Assembly (NCBI GenBank): GCA_051294375.1
Contig: CM119267.1
Span: 429,523 to 493,522, forward strand
Source: Paraspadella gotoi
Taxonomy: Eukaryota; Chaetognatha
Length of the DNA stretch: 64,000 bases
Direction of reading: 5' to 3'
Shown: piece after piece, positions 1 through 12,456 of the stretch
Numbering within the stretch: position 1 is the stretch's first letter
Layout of the letters: each line of letters begins with the position of its first letter
Program-made: the position numbers and the translations under genes
Notes under the pieces: generated by a model
Seen by the model: only the letters and a program-made list of their open reading frames with translations
Database searches by the model: none
What the model was told of the DNA's origin: nothing

Positions 1-837
1 ACAAAACTTTCCTCATATCCACCAAACTGTGGTGTTTCAAAGCGTCTCACCAGTGTTCTCCTTTTTTTCTTCTCACCCCTGCGTCCCGGGTTCAATCCCC
101 GAATATCCCGTTTCTCCTTCAAAATGTGACGGGACCGTTTGAAACTGACCAGTGACCAATGACAGGAGACGGTCGCAAAGGGTCCACGGCTTCGACGCCA
201 GCGAGAAGCCCGGCGCCCATGCGATCTCACTGTTGTCATAAAACTTCCATTTTCATTTTGACCTCTGTTCCTTTTTTTGACCCATAAAACAGTCTCGATC
301 TGTTGTGATCACAAAATCCCCTCTTCCTTTCCCTACCGCCTGCCACTCTTATAGTTATACATTTTAAAAACCCTTATACATTTTAAAAACCCCAGGAAAA
401 ATCATTATTTTATAAAACTCTTTCTTCTGACATTAAGTTGATCAATTAATCCTTCCTTTTTGTTTTTGGCTTCAGTTCGAATAACACAAACTCACTCATT
501 CTAATTTTAACAAATAATTTTGGAAATTGGCATTGTACGATTGCTGATAATATTGTCATAGAGTTCTTTTTACAAATCCTGTTTTGTTCTGTTCTGTTTT
601 GTTCTGTTCTGTTCTGCTCTGTTCATTAGTCACTTACGACTTAGGTAGGTAACGCTCAATCTCGGGATTTCGCTCTATCGAGAAATCTAAAAAAATGTAG
701 TGAGATTGTAGTGATAAATTATGACAGATATCACTGATAAAACTACAACCATCTCACAAAAATTAAATTTGTCTTTGATAAATTCTGTCATATCAACATT
801 TTATCATTGTTAAATTCTGTCATTTTGACATCATTTC
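1..837. other. Gene-free AT-rich stretch
   Basis: I see no convincing coding sequence here. There is a short degenerate TTCTG/TTTTG tract near 575-625 and otherwise AT-rich unique sequence. The contents of the left edge beyond the window are unknown. Confidence 0.5.
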
Positions 838-1265
838 ATGCAAAATGCAAAATGCCATCCGCGGACTTTTCTTGAAGCAGAATTCAAAATGACAAATGCC
901 ACCCGCTTCCTATTCTTGGAGCAGAACGCAAACTGGCAAATGCCATCCGCTGCCTTTCCATGGTGCAAAAAGTCAACTGGCAAATGCCATCCGCTGCCTT
1001 TTCTTGGAGCAGAAAGCAATCTGGAAAATGCCACCCACTGCCTTTTCTTGGAGCAGAATTCAAAAAGGCAAATGCCACCCGCTTCCTTTTCTTGGAGCAG
1101 AATTCAAGCTTGCAAATGCCATCTGCTGCCTTTTCATGGTGCAAAAAGCCAACTGGCAAATGCCATCTGCTGCCTTTTCTTGGAGCAGAAAGCAAACTGA
1201 AAAATGCCACCCGCTGCCTTTTCTTGAAGCAGAATGCAAAATGGCAAATACCACCCGCCGCCTCA
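838..1265. repeat. 45-bp minisatellite, about nine to ten copies
   Basis: The unit reads roughly AATGCCACCCGCTGCCTTTT, then a segment around CTTGGAGCAGAA and a variable AAAGGCA-like end. The period is about 45 bp, a multiple of three, so several frames stay open on both strands. The resulting long reading frames have low-complexity, repeat-derived protein sequence and no recognisable domain. I treat them as a consequence of the period and not as genes. Confidence 0.8.
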
Positions 1266-1347
1266 GAGAAAAGCGTTGAAGAGCAAAAGTTCAACGAGGA
1301 AGAAGTTGATCTGTATTCCAGACGGAAAGAGAATACACGCCTTCAGG

Positions 1348-1351
1348 AGAA

Positions 1352-1412
<61 letters not shown>

Positions 1413-1413
1413 A

Positions 1414-1462
<49 letters not shown>

Positions 1463-1853
1463 AGAGAGAGAGAGAGAGAGAAAGAGAGCCTTTGTCTTGT
1501 CTTTCTTCTCTTTTTTTCTTTCTTTCTTTCTTTTCTTTCTTTCTTTTTTCTTTTTTCTTTCTTTCTTTCTTTCTTCTTTCTTTCTTTTTCCCCCTTTTTT
1601 TCTTTCTGTCTGTCTCTCTCTCTCTGTCTGTCTCTCTCTTTCTTTATATCTATTTCTCTCTCTCTCTCTCTCTCTCTTTGATCAATCCAGGGTGGAACAA
1701 ATGCTGATTTACGTTGTATCGCCATCTGTTGCACCTGTGCTCTATGGCATCTGTCGCCGTTTGTGGGTTCCCACTCTCTTTAGCCCTCTCGATTTTCTTG
1801 TTCTCTCTCTCTTTTTCTCTCTATCTCTCTCTCTTTCTGTCTCTCTCTATCTC

Positions 1854-1905
<52 letters not shown>
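1348..1905. repeat. (GA)n tract followed by (CTTT)n/(CT)n tracts
   Basis: A purine GA-rich run at about 1,348-1,492 is followed by pyrimidine CTTT/CT runs at about 1,499-1,676 and 1,800-1,905. A short unique stretch lies at about 1,680-1,800. Arg/Glu or Ser/Leu-rich reading frames here are artefacts of the dinucleotide repeat. Confidence 0.9.
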
Positions 1906-1908
<3 letters not shown>

Positions 1909-2606
1909 CTTGAAACACTCTTTTTTTTGTCATGGTTTCTCTCGTTCTCAAAGTCACAAATTTTACGTCTCATTTCCTTTAACGCGTCGAAGGAAAAAAC
2001 TTGGAGGCAGAAAAAAATATATACATTATTTTAAATCTTCTTCTTTAATTGAAATTGAACTTAACCACAACCAAAAAAAATTTCAGAAGTCGTATCTGAG
2101 AGAGAATCTTTCCTGAAGATTCATCATTTTGAATATGTATTTTTTTTAAAAATAAAACATTAATTCATCGATTTCGATTTATCATTTATTGCTTTTTCCT
2201 GAATGATTTAGGAGAGGTACAGAAAATTTCGGATTGATTCTTATTATAGGTTAATGATGAGTGTACAATGGTTGGAATGAGACATTTTATCACATTTCTA
2301 TCACATTGTATCACTTTCAATGACATGCCTTTGGTCAATAGAGCGACTAGTCACTCTAGTGTCATTTTAATGCAGTTTATATCCGGAAATTCTTCCGAAC
2401 TCAGTTTTAATACGACCTTATTTTTAATTAAATTCTCTTTTAAACAAAAAGTTAAAAATCTTTTCCTTTTTTGGGGGGGCAATTTGTTTTGCTCAAGCGC
2501 AGATTTCTGACAGCTCGGAAAACCTGTGAATTAAAAAGAACATTTTTTATTGCGTGAAACCGAAAAATTCTTGGTTTTTAAAAAAAAAATGAAAAATCAC
2601 AAAATT

Positions 2607-2670
<64 letters not shown>

Positions 2671-3242
2671 AAAGACCGAAAACGACTTGAGATTGATTCA
2701 CTTTTTTATTCTCAAATTCAATTTGAAAATCGCTTCATTTTTCAAGAAGCAGAAATTCCTTCCATTTAAAACCGAAATTGAAATTAATTTTTTTTCAAGT
2801 TTTGAAAAATTAAGGAAATAATCGACCGAAGCAATAAATACTGATTCATATATCAAATGAGGCCGAATTAGTCGCTAATTAAAACTTCTCTAGTCTATAG
2901 TCGAGACTTAATCCAAATGAGTTTTATAATTTAGCAGATGATGTATGTAAAAAACGAAGTGGTTCACCAAGTGCTTGCTCGAACCAAGCTTGATTGTATA
3001 ATGTTTGTATTCGTTTATTATATTCTTCCGTTGATAGAATTTGATGTCTCTCTTTCTCTCCCTCTCTCTTCATTATTATTTGTTATAAATTCTTTTCATT
3101 TTAAATTCTGATTGACACTAATTGACTAAAAATGATATGAGAATACATACATATCGAAATATTTAGCTAAAAAAAAATGGTTTAGGTATTTTCACAGACG
3201 TCTTGATTATAAAACATATTTAACTATTAATTAAACAACATT
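1906..3242. other. Gene-free AT-rich stretch with a 60-bp (GA)n tract
   Basis: AT-rich sequence containing an almost pure (GA)n tract at about 2,610-2,668. No open frame here resembles a protein family. It ends at the 3' end of the SLC22-like gene, so the part next to 3,242 probably includes its 3' UTR. Confidence 0.5.
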
Positions 3243-3303
3243 TTAATAAACGTAAAACAAATCTCCATCTTGACAAACGATATTTTTGTCCCTTTTCCTC
3301 TCC

Positions 3304-3335
<32 letters not shown>

Positions 3336-5049
3336 TTCCTCCTCCGGCCGATCCTTCAGCCTCTTCCCTTTCGTCTCCGGCACCGCCAGCGTCAACGCCG
3401 CCGCGGCCGCCGCTGCCGTCGCCACGCCCACCGTCACGAACCGGAAGTCGTGGAGGCCGATGATGGCGGGAACGAGGCTGACGACGAGGCTGCCGACTCG
3501 ACTGCAGAGGGCGTTGAGACCCATTCCCGTCTCTCGGAGGATCGTAGGGTAGATCTCGACTGAGCGGAGATAGAGGATCGTGAAGGCGGCGGAGGAACCG
3601 AATTTGCCCGTCACCGCGAGGGCGGTTTGAAGGCGAGAAGAGACGGGCGGATCGGGCACGTCGAGGAACTGGAAGAAAATAGGGGGAGAGGTCGAAAGAT
3701 GTCTCTGAAAAGGTATCCCAACCAGAAGTAGAAGTCACGAGAATGCGGAAAAATAATATATTGACGTCAGGCGAGAAAATCATGAGGGTGAAAAAGGGGA
3801 GAAACTAGTAGGAGAAGAGAGAAAGGATGGAGGAGGATGAAGAGGAGGTGAATGAGGAGGGGGGTAAGAAACCCGCATCGGTCTATCTCCTTTTATACTG
3901 GATGTGTTGGTTGGAATCATTTATAATGTAAGTATATTAATGTAACAATTGACCAATGTAACAATTATTTAAATTGAATAATGTCATATATCGTCAGAAA
4001 CATCTCAATCCAAATCATAAAGAAGATCAACAACTGAAGAAATCTGAGGCGGAAATAGATTCTTGCCCTCTGATTGGCTGAGCCAGTGGCAAATGGCCCG
4101 TCTGATTGGCTGAGGTCTGAGGTGAAATTGGAGGTTGAATGTTTTAAAAAAGTAATTGAATTACTGAAAATAAAAAGTGATTGGCGGAGAATTCGGTAGA
4201 ATGGTAAAAAAAGTGAATTGTTGAAATGGTAAAAAAAGTAAGATAATTAGGTTAAATAATAAGTTCGTTGCTGTAAGCAGAAAAACTAAAGAAACAAGAA
4301 TGGAAATTCAAATGTGTGTTGCGCCGCAGTGACTTTCAGACAGACATACCGACCGACCGACCGACAAACCGACCGACCGACCGAAAAGTGACTCAAAGAG
4401 TTGCTCCGCGAGTACTCGCGGCTTAATTAAAAATTTGAGAATCCGAATTGTGATAAAAAAATTAAGTCATTTACCCAAGAGAAAGACAGGGGGCAGAGAA
4501 AGAGAATGAAGTGAGACCAACCACGGCAATCATCGACCTCTCAGACAAGCAAAGAACAAGGACAAACAACAGGTAAAGAACAAGGACAAACAACAGGCAA
4601 AGAACAAGGACAAACAACAGGCAAAGAACAAGGACAAACAACAGGCAAAGAACAAGGACAAACAACAGGCAAAGAACAAGGACGAACAACAGGCAAAGAA
4701 AAAGGACAAACAACAGGCAAAGAACAAGGACAAACAACAGGCAAAGAACAAGGACAAAAACGAGGACAAGGACAACTTCCATCCCTGACCTGCAGCGCCA
4801 CAACGGCAAAGAGCGCCGCGGCGAGGACGCCGAGTGACGCGCAGTGAGCAACGCGCCGACCCGAGACGCCCATGAGTGGAATGACGAGAAGACGAGATGG
4901 AATCTCGATGGAACCGAAAAGAAAATGTTTGAGGTAGAGAGAGACTCCGGGACCGAACTCGGCTGGGTTCTGGGCGAGTCCGTAGTAGCCTAAAAAGGTT
5001 GTGTTTGAATAATAATCATAGATATATATAACATAGAACGAGTGCGTGA

Positions 5050-5107
<58 letters not shown>

Positions 5108-5342
5108 TCTTCCATCCCTGTAAAACGCCATATACAACATAGAACAAGTGAGTGACATTTTCTATCTTTCTCTCTCTCTCTCTCTCTCACACCTAATCGC
5201 TGTTAACGCCCATATACAACATAGAACGAGTTGTGTGATATCTCGTCTACTCTTTCTCTCTCTCTCTCTCTCTCTCACTTATCGCTTTAAATGCCCATAT
5301 ACAAATAGAACGATGTGCCGGTTGACATCTCCTTCTATCTTG

Positions 5343-5382
<40 letters not shown>

Positions 5383-5823
5383 CTTCTTCTTTCTCTCTCT
5401 CTACCTATAAAAGCTGTAAAGCCCATGATACAACATAGAACGAGTGCAGTGGACTCTCTCTATTTCTCTCTCATCTCTCTCTCTCTCTCTCTCTCACCCT
5501 ATTCGCTGTAAACGCCGATATACACATAGAACGAGTGCGTTGAACATCTCTCTATCTTTTTTTTCTCTCTCTCTCTCTCTCTCTTCCTCTCTCTCACTTA
5601 TCGTGTAAACGCCCATATACAACATAGAACGAGTGCGTGACATCTCTCTATCTTTCTTTTTTAATTTACCATTTCCTCGTTTATTTATTTAATGAATTTG
5701 TAATTGTTGTTTTATATTTTTTACATACTTGTATGTACATAATATCCATGTACGGCTCTCTTACGATCCTGTGATTGTAAATGTGTTTTATTAACATTAT
5801 GAGCAGAATAAATAAAATAAAAT

Positions 5824-5871
<48 letters not shown>

Positions 5872-8800
5872 ATCGCTGTAAACGCCCATATACAACATAG
5901 AACGAGTGCGTGACATCTCGTTGTCGATCGACGAAAAAGATCAAGGAAGGAATATCGTCCAGCGTCGGCATCTGCGCTGCTGCCGTGGCTGCCGTCGGTA
6001 CTGCGAACGACGCTTGAGACAGAGACGACGCTTGAGACAGAGACGACCGCGCCGCCGTTCGATTCCGACTCGAGTCTCTCGTCCAGAATTCGCGGATGAG
6101 CGACGCCGTTGACCGACGCCGCTTTGAGCATCAGCGCCCGCGCTTCCGCCCAGCGACGCCGCGCCAGCAGCCATCTGGAGTAAGAGACTTTGTTTATTTT
6201 ACATTGTACATTATAAAATGTGCAATGTAGTATGGGTTATCGTAGAATTTATGAAGTAATAGTTTAATTCTCACGTATCAGATATGATTCTTTAATTAAA
6301 TTTACATTTTAGTTAAGAAAGATCTAAAGTCAATCAAGCAGTCACTTAGATTTGATGTTTTTTCCTCTCCTAACAAATGAACAACCAACTATAGGCAAAT
6401 TATAAGCGTTTTTCACGTAAGTGGGACAGACCGACCGACAGACCGACCGACCGACCGACCGACCGAAGAGTGACTTATATAGTTGCTCCGTGATTACTCG
6501 TGGCGCAATTAAAAATAGTTAAAAAAGGTTTTAAGTAAAATATTTTTAAAAAAACAAAAAGAGATTAAACGAACCTGGCGGATTCTGGAATCAACCAAAA
6601 ATAGGGAAGAAACAAAAAGGCAACGAGGGAAGTGATGAGTTGAAGAAAGCGCCATTGGCGGATGGCGAAAGCGAGGCCGGCGAGAGAGACGTAACCGAGA
6701 GAGAAGAAAAGGCCGGCCAGGATGTGCATTGTGGCGCGACGTGGAGTGTCAAACCATTCGATGCTGAGAACCACAGTTGTGGTCACCACTCCTGAGTGGG
6801 CGAAATGGTGGTCGGACGTGTACGGGGGAAAGATCCATGCCTCCCCCTGGGTAGGAGGATATGATTGCCTCCGAAGGTATATATTTTTAATCTTATCAAA
6901 GTTTATAATAAGTATTATAATAATAAAATAAGTATAATAAGGCTTTCTTACACGAAATCTTTTAAAGGTTATTTAAACATAATAATTAAACTTTTAACTT
7001 TTAATTACTTTCCTTATATAAATACATGATATCTGTTAAAGAAAATTAATTATTTAGTAGACTTCTTTTACTTTTAACCACCGCTTTCATTTCTTTTTTT
7101 TTTTCCTTACTATTTAATCCTTATTTTCTTATTTCGATTTAGGATATATCTAATTTTTTCATTCTTAATTTGACTTACTGATATAATATATAACCTTGTA
7201 AACTGCCTTATTTATACGTATTTTTTTAAACCTATTTTTACTCACCTTTTCTTATTGTTCCACATTGTTTCCCAAATTACAAGCCAAAGATACATTTGAG
7301 ATGACCTGTTCTTTGTTCTCCCACACCACAAATAACTCCTCCCTTGCGCTTGCACCTTCATTCGCATACTACTTCACTTCACTTTCACTTCGCATCACTT
7401 CACTTCACTTTTGCCGATCAAAATTCACTAACATGCACTTCACTTCAATCGTCCACTTCACTTCGCATTCACTGCAACTTCACTTTGCATCAACTTCTCC
7501 TTCACATCGCACATTCACTTCACTCGCATCACATCACTTTGCATCACTTGCCCACTTCACTCACTTCACTTGCGCAATCACATTCACATCAATTCACTTC
7601 GCATCACTTCACTTCAAATTCACTTTCATCACTTCATTTCCACATTCCTAATCACACTTTCGCATCCACTTCACTTAACTGTCACTATCGGCATCATACT
7701 TCACTTCTTCACTTCACTCACTTCGACATCACTTCACTTCAACACTTCACCTTCGCTTCTCACTTCACTTCAACTTCCATACCACTTCACTCACTTCGCC
7801 ATTCACTTCACTTCACTTCACTTCCACTTCACTCACTTCGCATCACTCACTTCACTTCACGTTCACTTCGCATACACTTCACTTCACTTCGCATTCACTT
7901 CACTTCTCACTTCACTCGCGCATCCCTTCACCTCACTTCACTTCGCTCACTTCACTATCGCTTCTCCACCCGCGGAGGTATTGCCAACCAATATGCACAC
8001 GCGCACGAAGCGGCATACCAATAGCCAGATTGCGCGACGCAAGCGAAGACGCCGGCGAAGAATTGCAGCGCCAGCGACGCCAAGAGAACGAGGCGGCGCC
8101 CGTGCTTGTCGGAGACGGCGCCGCCGACGACGGAGCCCAGGAGGACCCCGAACCAGAAGATGGAGGAGTCGAGCCGGTTGGGCTGAACCGAGGCTGCGGC
8201 CCAAGGGCAAGCCAGGTCAAAATCCGACATGTAGGAGGAGGACTAAAGATGGGGTAAAAGGGGAATTTGATAATTTCTTAGTAATTGAATTTAATAATCT
8301 AATAATGATGATTAAATAATTTAATAACTAATTTTAATAATTTAATTTAATAAAAAAGTAAAATATTTACTAAATGAACAAATTTAAAAAATACAAACAA
8401 ATGAACAAATAAAAGCATATAATTAAATAATTAAATGTAATTAAATGTAAATAAACCAATAAATCATTGGACAAGTAAAATAAATAGTAAATACAAATAA
8501 TTTAAAGATAAACATTATAATTATTAAACAAAAGAATTAATAAATAAACCCTTAAATCCCCTTAACCTTCAGCGAATCTCCTTCCCCGTAGACCCACGCC
8601 CGACAAGCCACGACCGACACGTTGGTCCCGTCGGGCACCCAATCTTTGTCGGGCGCCCAGTCCGTCCCTCCGTCGGGCACCCAGCGCCTCGTTCGCTCCG
8701 GCGTCGGCGCATAGACCCGACAATTGTCCGTCGATCCGTTTCCGGTGCCGGACGGAGGAGAGATGAGCCGGGCGACGGCGCCGAGAGAAAGGGGCGTGCC

Positions 8801-10460
8801 GGAAATTGAGAGGTTTGAGAACCAGGGGGGCGTGGCGCATCTGATGGGGGTATGAGGGGGGAAGAATTAAAAGATAGAAAAGAAATAGAGAAAGATAGAA
8901 AAGAAAGAAAAGGAAAAGAAAGGAAAGGAAAGAAAAAAAGAAAAAAGAAAGTAAACGGTAGGAAACGAAAGATGCGCGATTCGTAGATATGAAAATCGAG
9001 AGCGAATCAGACAAGCAGCCAGACAGACAGACAGACTGACACAGCGGGCGTCCAGTCTGAACATCGAGCGCGAGAATGAAAAGACGGATTCCAGCCGACG
9101 AGAATCATTTATCATTGATCCCGTTTTTTAACTCAATAAATTATATATATTATATATATTTTTTCGCCGTTGTTGTGAACAACAACAACGACAACAACTG
9201 TTGATGTGAAAGTCCTGTCATTTATAAATCCTGTTTTTTCATTTCATTTATCTTAAACGGGGGAAAAAGAATTTGTTTTTTCAAGAAGCGCGACATTTAT
9301 TTAGACATTTATTTCTTTTCTGCATCTAGTACTCTTTCAAAAAAAAAAAAATCAAAATTTAAAACTTTGAAATTTAAATTTGAATATAGCATACTACCGT
9401 TTAAATCTAGTAAAGATTATATTTCCATCTGAGCGTGCCCAATTTTAATGCATTAAAATCCCAGGAGCGATGACATTCGATTTTACAAACTAAACTGATG
9501 AAATACTTACTTAAACGCCGCCTTTTTTTCGGGGACTCGTATCCCTTTACTTGACAGATTAAAAACAAAGTTAAATAAAAAAAATAGTTGAAAACTAAAA
9601 AAAATTTCAGGCGCAACAAAAAAAAATATAGGCGCTGGCGAATTTGAAAGAAAACTTTTTTCCCGGAGTCTACTTCTTTGAAAAGCCAAACACTGGCGCG
9701 CGGGTAAATTCGAAAAGAACGTGTTTCCTGTAGATGAGAGAGAATAAAGCGGTATACAAAACTGGAGAAAATATGGAAGGATAAAGGAGAGAAAAGTGAA
9801 AAAAATTGCTACATTTTAGCAAAGCGCGATGTTATTTTTTATTTTTCTTAACATACGACAACAAAATGTGTAAATAACGTTACTCTTTCTTTTTTTTTTT
9901 CTACTTTAAGTTTTTCTTTTCATCTTTCTTTTTGTTTCTTTCTGTTTTTTTTTTTCTCTATGATTCTCTCTCTTTTTCTTTCTCTCTAATATTTTTGACT
10001 CCTTTATCTTCCGCCCTCTCATTGTCTAAGGTCTCCAATTTTATCTTAATCTTATATTAAGTTTAGTTAATTTTATCTCAAGTTTAGTTAATGTCATCTT
10101 AATTTCCCCCAGCTTTTCTCTTCGTCATATCTTCCCAACGACCTTTTTAATCGCCCGTTTTTCCTCCCGACTTTTCCGCTTCAGTCCTGAAGTATAGCCC
10201 TCTCCCTCTCTCTCTCCCTCTCCCTCTTTCCACCTGAACTGTTGATTCGGCGTCGGTCCGGCGGTGAAGACGGAGATAAAGACGCCCCAAGGCAGCAATA
10301 TCCTGGGCAGCGAAGTCAGGAAAAAGATTCTGAGTTGGAAACGACCGAAGCCTCCGATGTGAGGGAGAAAGTCATCCAGGGTGAGTGGGTGGTTGGGGTG
10401 GGGCTGGGGCGATGGAGGTGGAGTGGGCGTGGAAGCGGAGGAAGTCGAACGGAACGACAT
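3243..10460 (-). CDS. SLC22-family organic ion transporter, seven exons, one apparent frameshift
   Basis: Exons (minus strand): 10460-10234, 8840-8567, 8242-7970, 6791-6575, 6174-5870, 4989-4790, 3668-3243. All junctions are GT-AG and phases agree except inside exon 3. The predicted protein is about 640 residues, longer than the usual ~550 because of a Pro-rich start and a poly-Glu tail. Family hallmarks in order: [15 protein letters not shown] before TM1; a large Cys-containing extracellular loop with several N-x-S/T sites; GRR after TM2; SAGGVV and LSIEW around TM4-5; WLIPESAR before the cytoplasmic loop; [20 protein letters not shown]; and a final exon with [23 protein letters not shown] and PETKG. 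By family, it should be a 12-TM plasma-membrane transporter of organic cations, anions or zwitterions; the substrate cannot be read. Exon 3 changes frame near 8,022-8,026, so one base seems missing. The gene is either mis-assembled there or disabled. Confidence 0.88.
4300..4436. repeat. Dispersed repeat family, copy 1 (SLC22 last intron)
   Basis: It begins near AAGAAACAAGAATGGAAATT, continues through GTTGCGCCGCAGTGACT and a run of CCGA/GACCGACC tetranucleotides, and ends at the palindrome CCGCGAGTACTCGCGG. Related copies lie at about 6,326-6,512 and 52,968-53,255. It is short and non-coding, SINE- or MITE-like; the class is unknown. Confidence 0.7.
4545..4755. repeat. 24-bp minisatellite in the SLC22 last intron
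   Basis: About eight tandem copies of a unit close to AAGAACAAGGACAAACAACA followed by GGCA. The 24-bp period keeps frames open, giving a Leu/Cys/Phe-rich peptide repeat on the minus strand. It lies just downstream of the exon 6 donor (CAG|GTCAGG at 4,790) and is best read as intronic. Confidence 0.85.
5022..5645 (-). repeat. Tandem array of degenerate copies of the 3' end of SLC22 exon 5 plus its splice donor
   Basis: Seven degenerate copies lie inside intron 5 at about 5,598-5,645, 5,497-5,550, 5,402-5,455, 5,278-5,330, 5,191-5,243, 5,111-5,158 and a truncated 5,022-5,054. On the minus strand each corresponds to the last ~45 bases of exon 5, which encode a peptide close to [15 protein letters not shown] (a membrane helix). 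Five copies still carry GT plus a purine-rich intron start at the matching border. Copies are separated by (CT)n runs. Confidence 0.8.
6326..6512. repeat. Dispersed repeat family, copy 2 (SLC22 intron 4)
   Basis: It shares AGTCACTTAGATTTGATGTT, a segment around AACAACCAACTATA, the GACCGACC run, GTTGCTCCG and the ATTACTCG hairpin remnant with copies at 4,300 and 52,968. The terminal palindrome has decayed here (CCGTGATTACTCGTGG). Confidence 0.7.
7370..7965. repeat. CACTTCACTT-type degenerate satellite in SLC22 intron 3
   Basis: About 600 bp of imperfect CACTT/CACTTCG/CATCACTT repeats, directly downstream of the exon 3 donor (GCGG|GTGGAG at 7,970). Long Ser/Thr/His/Phe-rich frames arise from the repeat. 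I do not consider them genes. Confidence 0.85.
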
Positions 10461-11734
10461 CTCGCGGTCGAATGAGGAAAAGAACGTCGTTCCCTTGTTT
10501 TGTTGTTTTTAGAGCGAATAAAAAACGAAGCAGAAGGCGAAGAAAGATTAAAAAAAAAAAGGTTTAATCTTAAAATTCTTTGTTTTGTTTTGTTTTGTTT
10601 TGTTCCTTTGTTTCTTTCCTTTCGCCACTTTTTTTTTAGATTTTGTTTTTCGGTTTTGAATTTGCGAAGTTAAAATTTAAATTTTGAAATTGAAACTAAA
10701 AATATAAAAAACTACGATTCTTCGATCGTCGTTTAAGGTAGAAGTCGATCCCTAAATAGCAGTAGGGTGGAACTCGATCCTGACGGAATAGGGTTGTACT
10801 CATAGGAAAGGATCGGACTCGATACCCAAATAAAAGAGTCGCTTGCAGATTTAATCCGCGCTCGATTTAATTTGCGGGTAGATACTACATAAACACTATT
10901 AGACAATAGAAAGCATTTTAAACTACATCTAACAGTATGTAAAAAAGATGAAACTTTTTTAAATTTTAAACCAAATAAAAATTGTCAAACAAAAATGCAA
11001 TCAATAACTAACTGGAGCATAGAAATAGTAGTTGGTTTTAAAAATGTAAGTAAACATTTAGTAATACTATTTACCCCCCAAAAAAATCAAATGAAAGAAA
11101 ATATGTAGTAATAACTATCTGCGCAGAACTAGTAAAATATAAAATTATTTTCTAAAATTTACTTAATTTAAACTGTAACGATTTGCGAATGGTTGTTGGT
11201 TAACCCCTTAAAAAAAATACTCTGCTTCTCAAAAATCGTCAGATTCAAGACTTGAATTCCGCGACTTAAAAATAAAAAAATAAAAATAAAAAAACACAAA
11301 ACAAATTTTGTGGAAGGAAAAAAAAACAGAACGAAAACAACTTTTTACATCCGGGTTTTTATCACCCGTCTTTTTTTTTCCTTTTTTTTTTTAAATCCCG
11401 GTCACGGATTTTTTTCTTATTTTTTTCGCCGAAATTTTCTTTTTTTTTAGGTGAAAGAGAATCGAAGCTGCGTTCACCGGATGACTTCGTTCACATCACA
11501 GCCCCGAGTGAGAAGAGAGAGTGAAAGAGCGGTGAACACTGAGCTGTGAAAAGGGAGGAGTGAAAAGTGAAGAGAGAAAAAAAGGTGAAGATTTCGAGTA
11601 AAAAATGAAGTTACCTCGAATTTCAAAAAGAGGCGCGACATCGAGGGCAGTGGCCTCGGTTGTTTGTGTAAAGATGAAAGATGATTTTGGATTTTTAACC
11701 TTTGGTTGATGGGGAGTAAGGGGGTTGAGGAAGA
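10461..11734. other. Gene-free region upstream of the SLC22-like gene
   Basis: AT-rich sequence with poly-T/poly-A runs and a short TTTTG run near 10,580. The SLC22 promoter is presumably next to 10,460, but I see no distinctive motif. No coding signal. Confidence 0.4.
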
Positions 11735-11935
11735 ATGTGGAACTGGGTTGTGGAAGAGGCTGTGGAACTGGGTTGTGGAAGAAGCTGTGGAACTGGGTTG
11801 TGGAAGAGGCTGTGGAACTGGGTTGTGGAAGAGGCTGTGGAACTGGGTTGTGGAAGAGTCTGTGGAACTGGGTTTTGGAAAAAGCTGAGGAACTGGGTTG
11901 TGGAAGAGGCTTTGGAACTAGGTTGTGGACAAAAA
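11735..11935. repeat. 25-bp minisatellite
   Basis: About eight copies of a unit near GTGGAACTGGGTTGTGGAAG followed by AGGCT. Because 25 is not a multiple of three, the peptide repeat recurs only every 75 bp and all three frames look alike, which indicates non-coding DNA. Confidence 0.85.
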
Positions 11936-12060
11936 ATGTTAACGTGAAGATTGAGGAAATGTTCCCCAAAAAAGTCTAAAAATAAAATGAGCTAATAAAG
12001 CTTTAAAAAAAAAATTGAACATCTTGAAACTGTTTTGGACATGATTTTCATCCTCGTAAT

Positions 12061-12129
12061 CGTCGTCGTCATCATCATCATCATCATCATNNNNNNNNNN
12101 ATCATCATCATCATCATCATCATCATCAT
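12061..12129. repeat. (ATC)n microsatellite interrupted by a 10-base assembly gap
   Basis: A trinucleotide ATC/GTC run with Ns at 12,091-12,100. The gap length is a placeholder, so the true repeat number is unknown. Confidence 0.9.
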
Positions 12130-12264
12130 TGGCCATCACAACAAAAGTTTTTCCCTTTTTCGATGTCGGTTGAATTGGAATAAGAACAACTTCGGTTCTA
12201 ACGCCCCCTTTTTGTGATCCCCTTTCAAAATCACAAAAAAATTCGTGATCGATTACAAGAAAGA

Positions 12265-12265
12265 A

Positions 12266-12298
<33 letters not shown>

Positions 12299-12365
12299 AG
12301 ATGTGGCTTAGTCTTTAATAACAAGAAGCGCCCAGTCGAGAGGAACTTAATCCGCTTTCTAAATC

Positions 12366-12456
<91 letters not shown>

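Noticed and set aside
1234-1734. Long Arg/Glu-rich and Ser/Leu-rich frames on both strands
   Set aside because: They are translations of (GA)n/(CT)n microsatellites. The same happens at 5,040-5,100, 12,250-13,330 and 13,800-14,020.
4545-4755. CRISPR-like array
   Set aside because: The unit is contiguous without unique spacers, and the genome is clearly eukaryotic. The same applies to the 25-, 42- and 45-bp arrays.
4541-5158. 205-residue minus-strand frame with a Cys-Pro-Ser repeat tail
   Set aside because: It joins the real exon 6 to the 24-bp intronic minisatellite. The CAG|GTCAGG donor at 4,790 and the fit with exon 7 show the repeat is spliced out.
6575-6858. Alternative longer SLC22 exon 4 beginning at 6,846
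   Set aside because: It would add hydrophilic sequence in place of TM4 and needs a phase that does not fit. The acceptor at 6,792 joins exactly to the GCGG|GTGGAG donor at 7,970.
7344-8319. Ser/Thr/His/Phe-rich frames of up to ~250 residues
   Set aside because: Derived from the CACTTCACTT repeat inside an SLC22 intron, with no domain resemblance.
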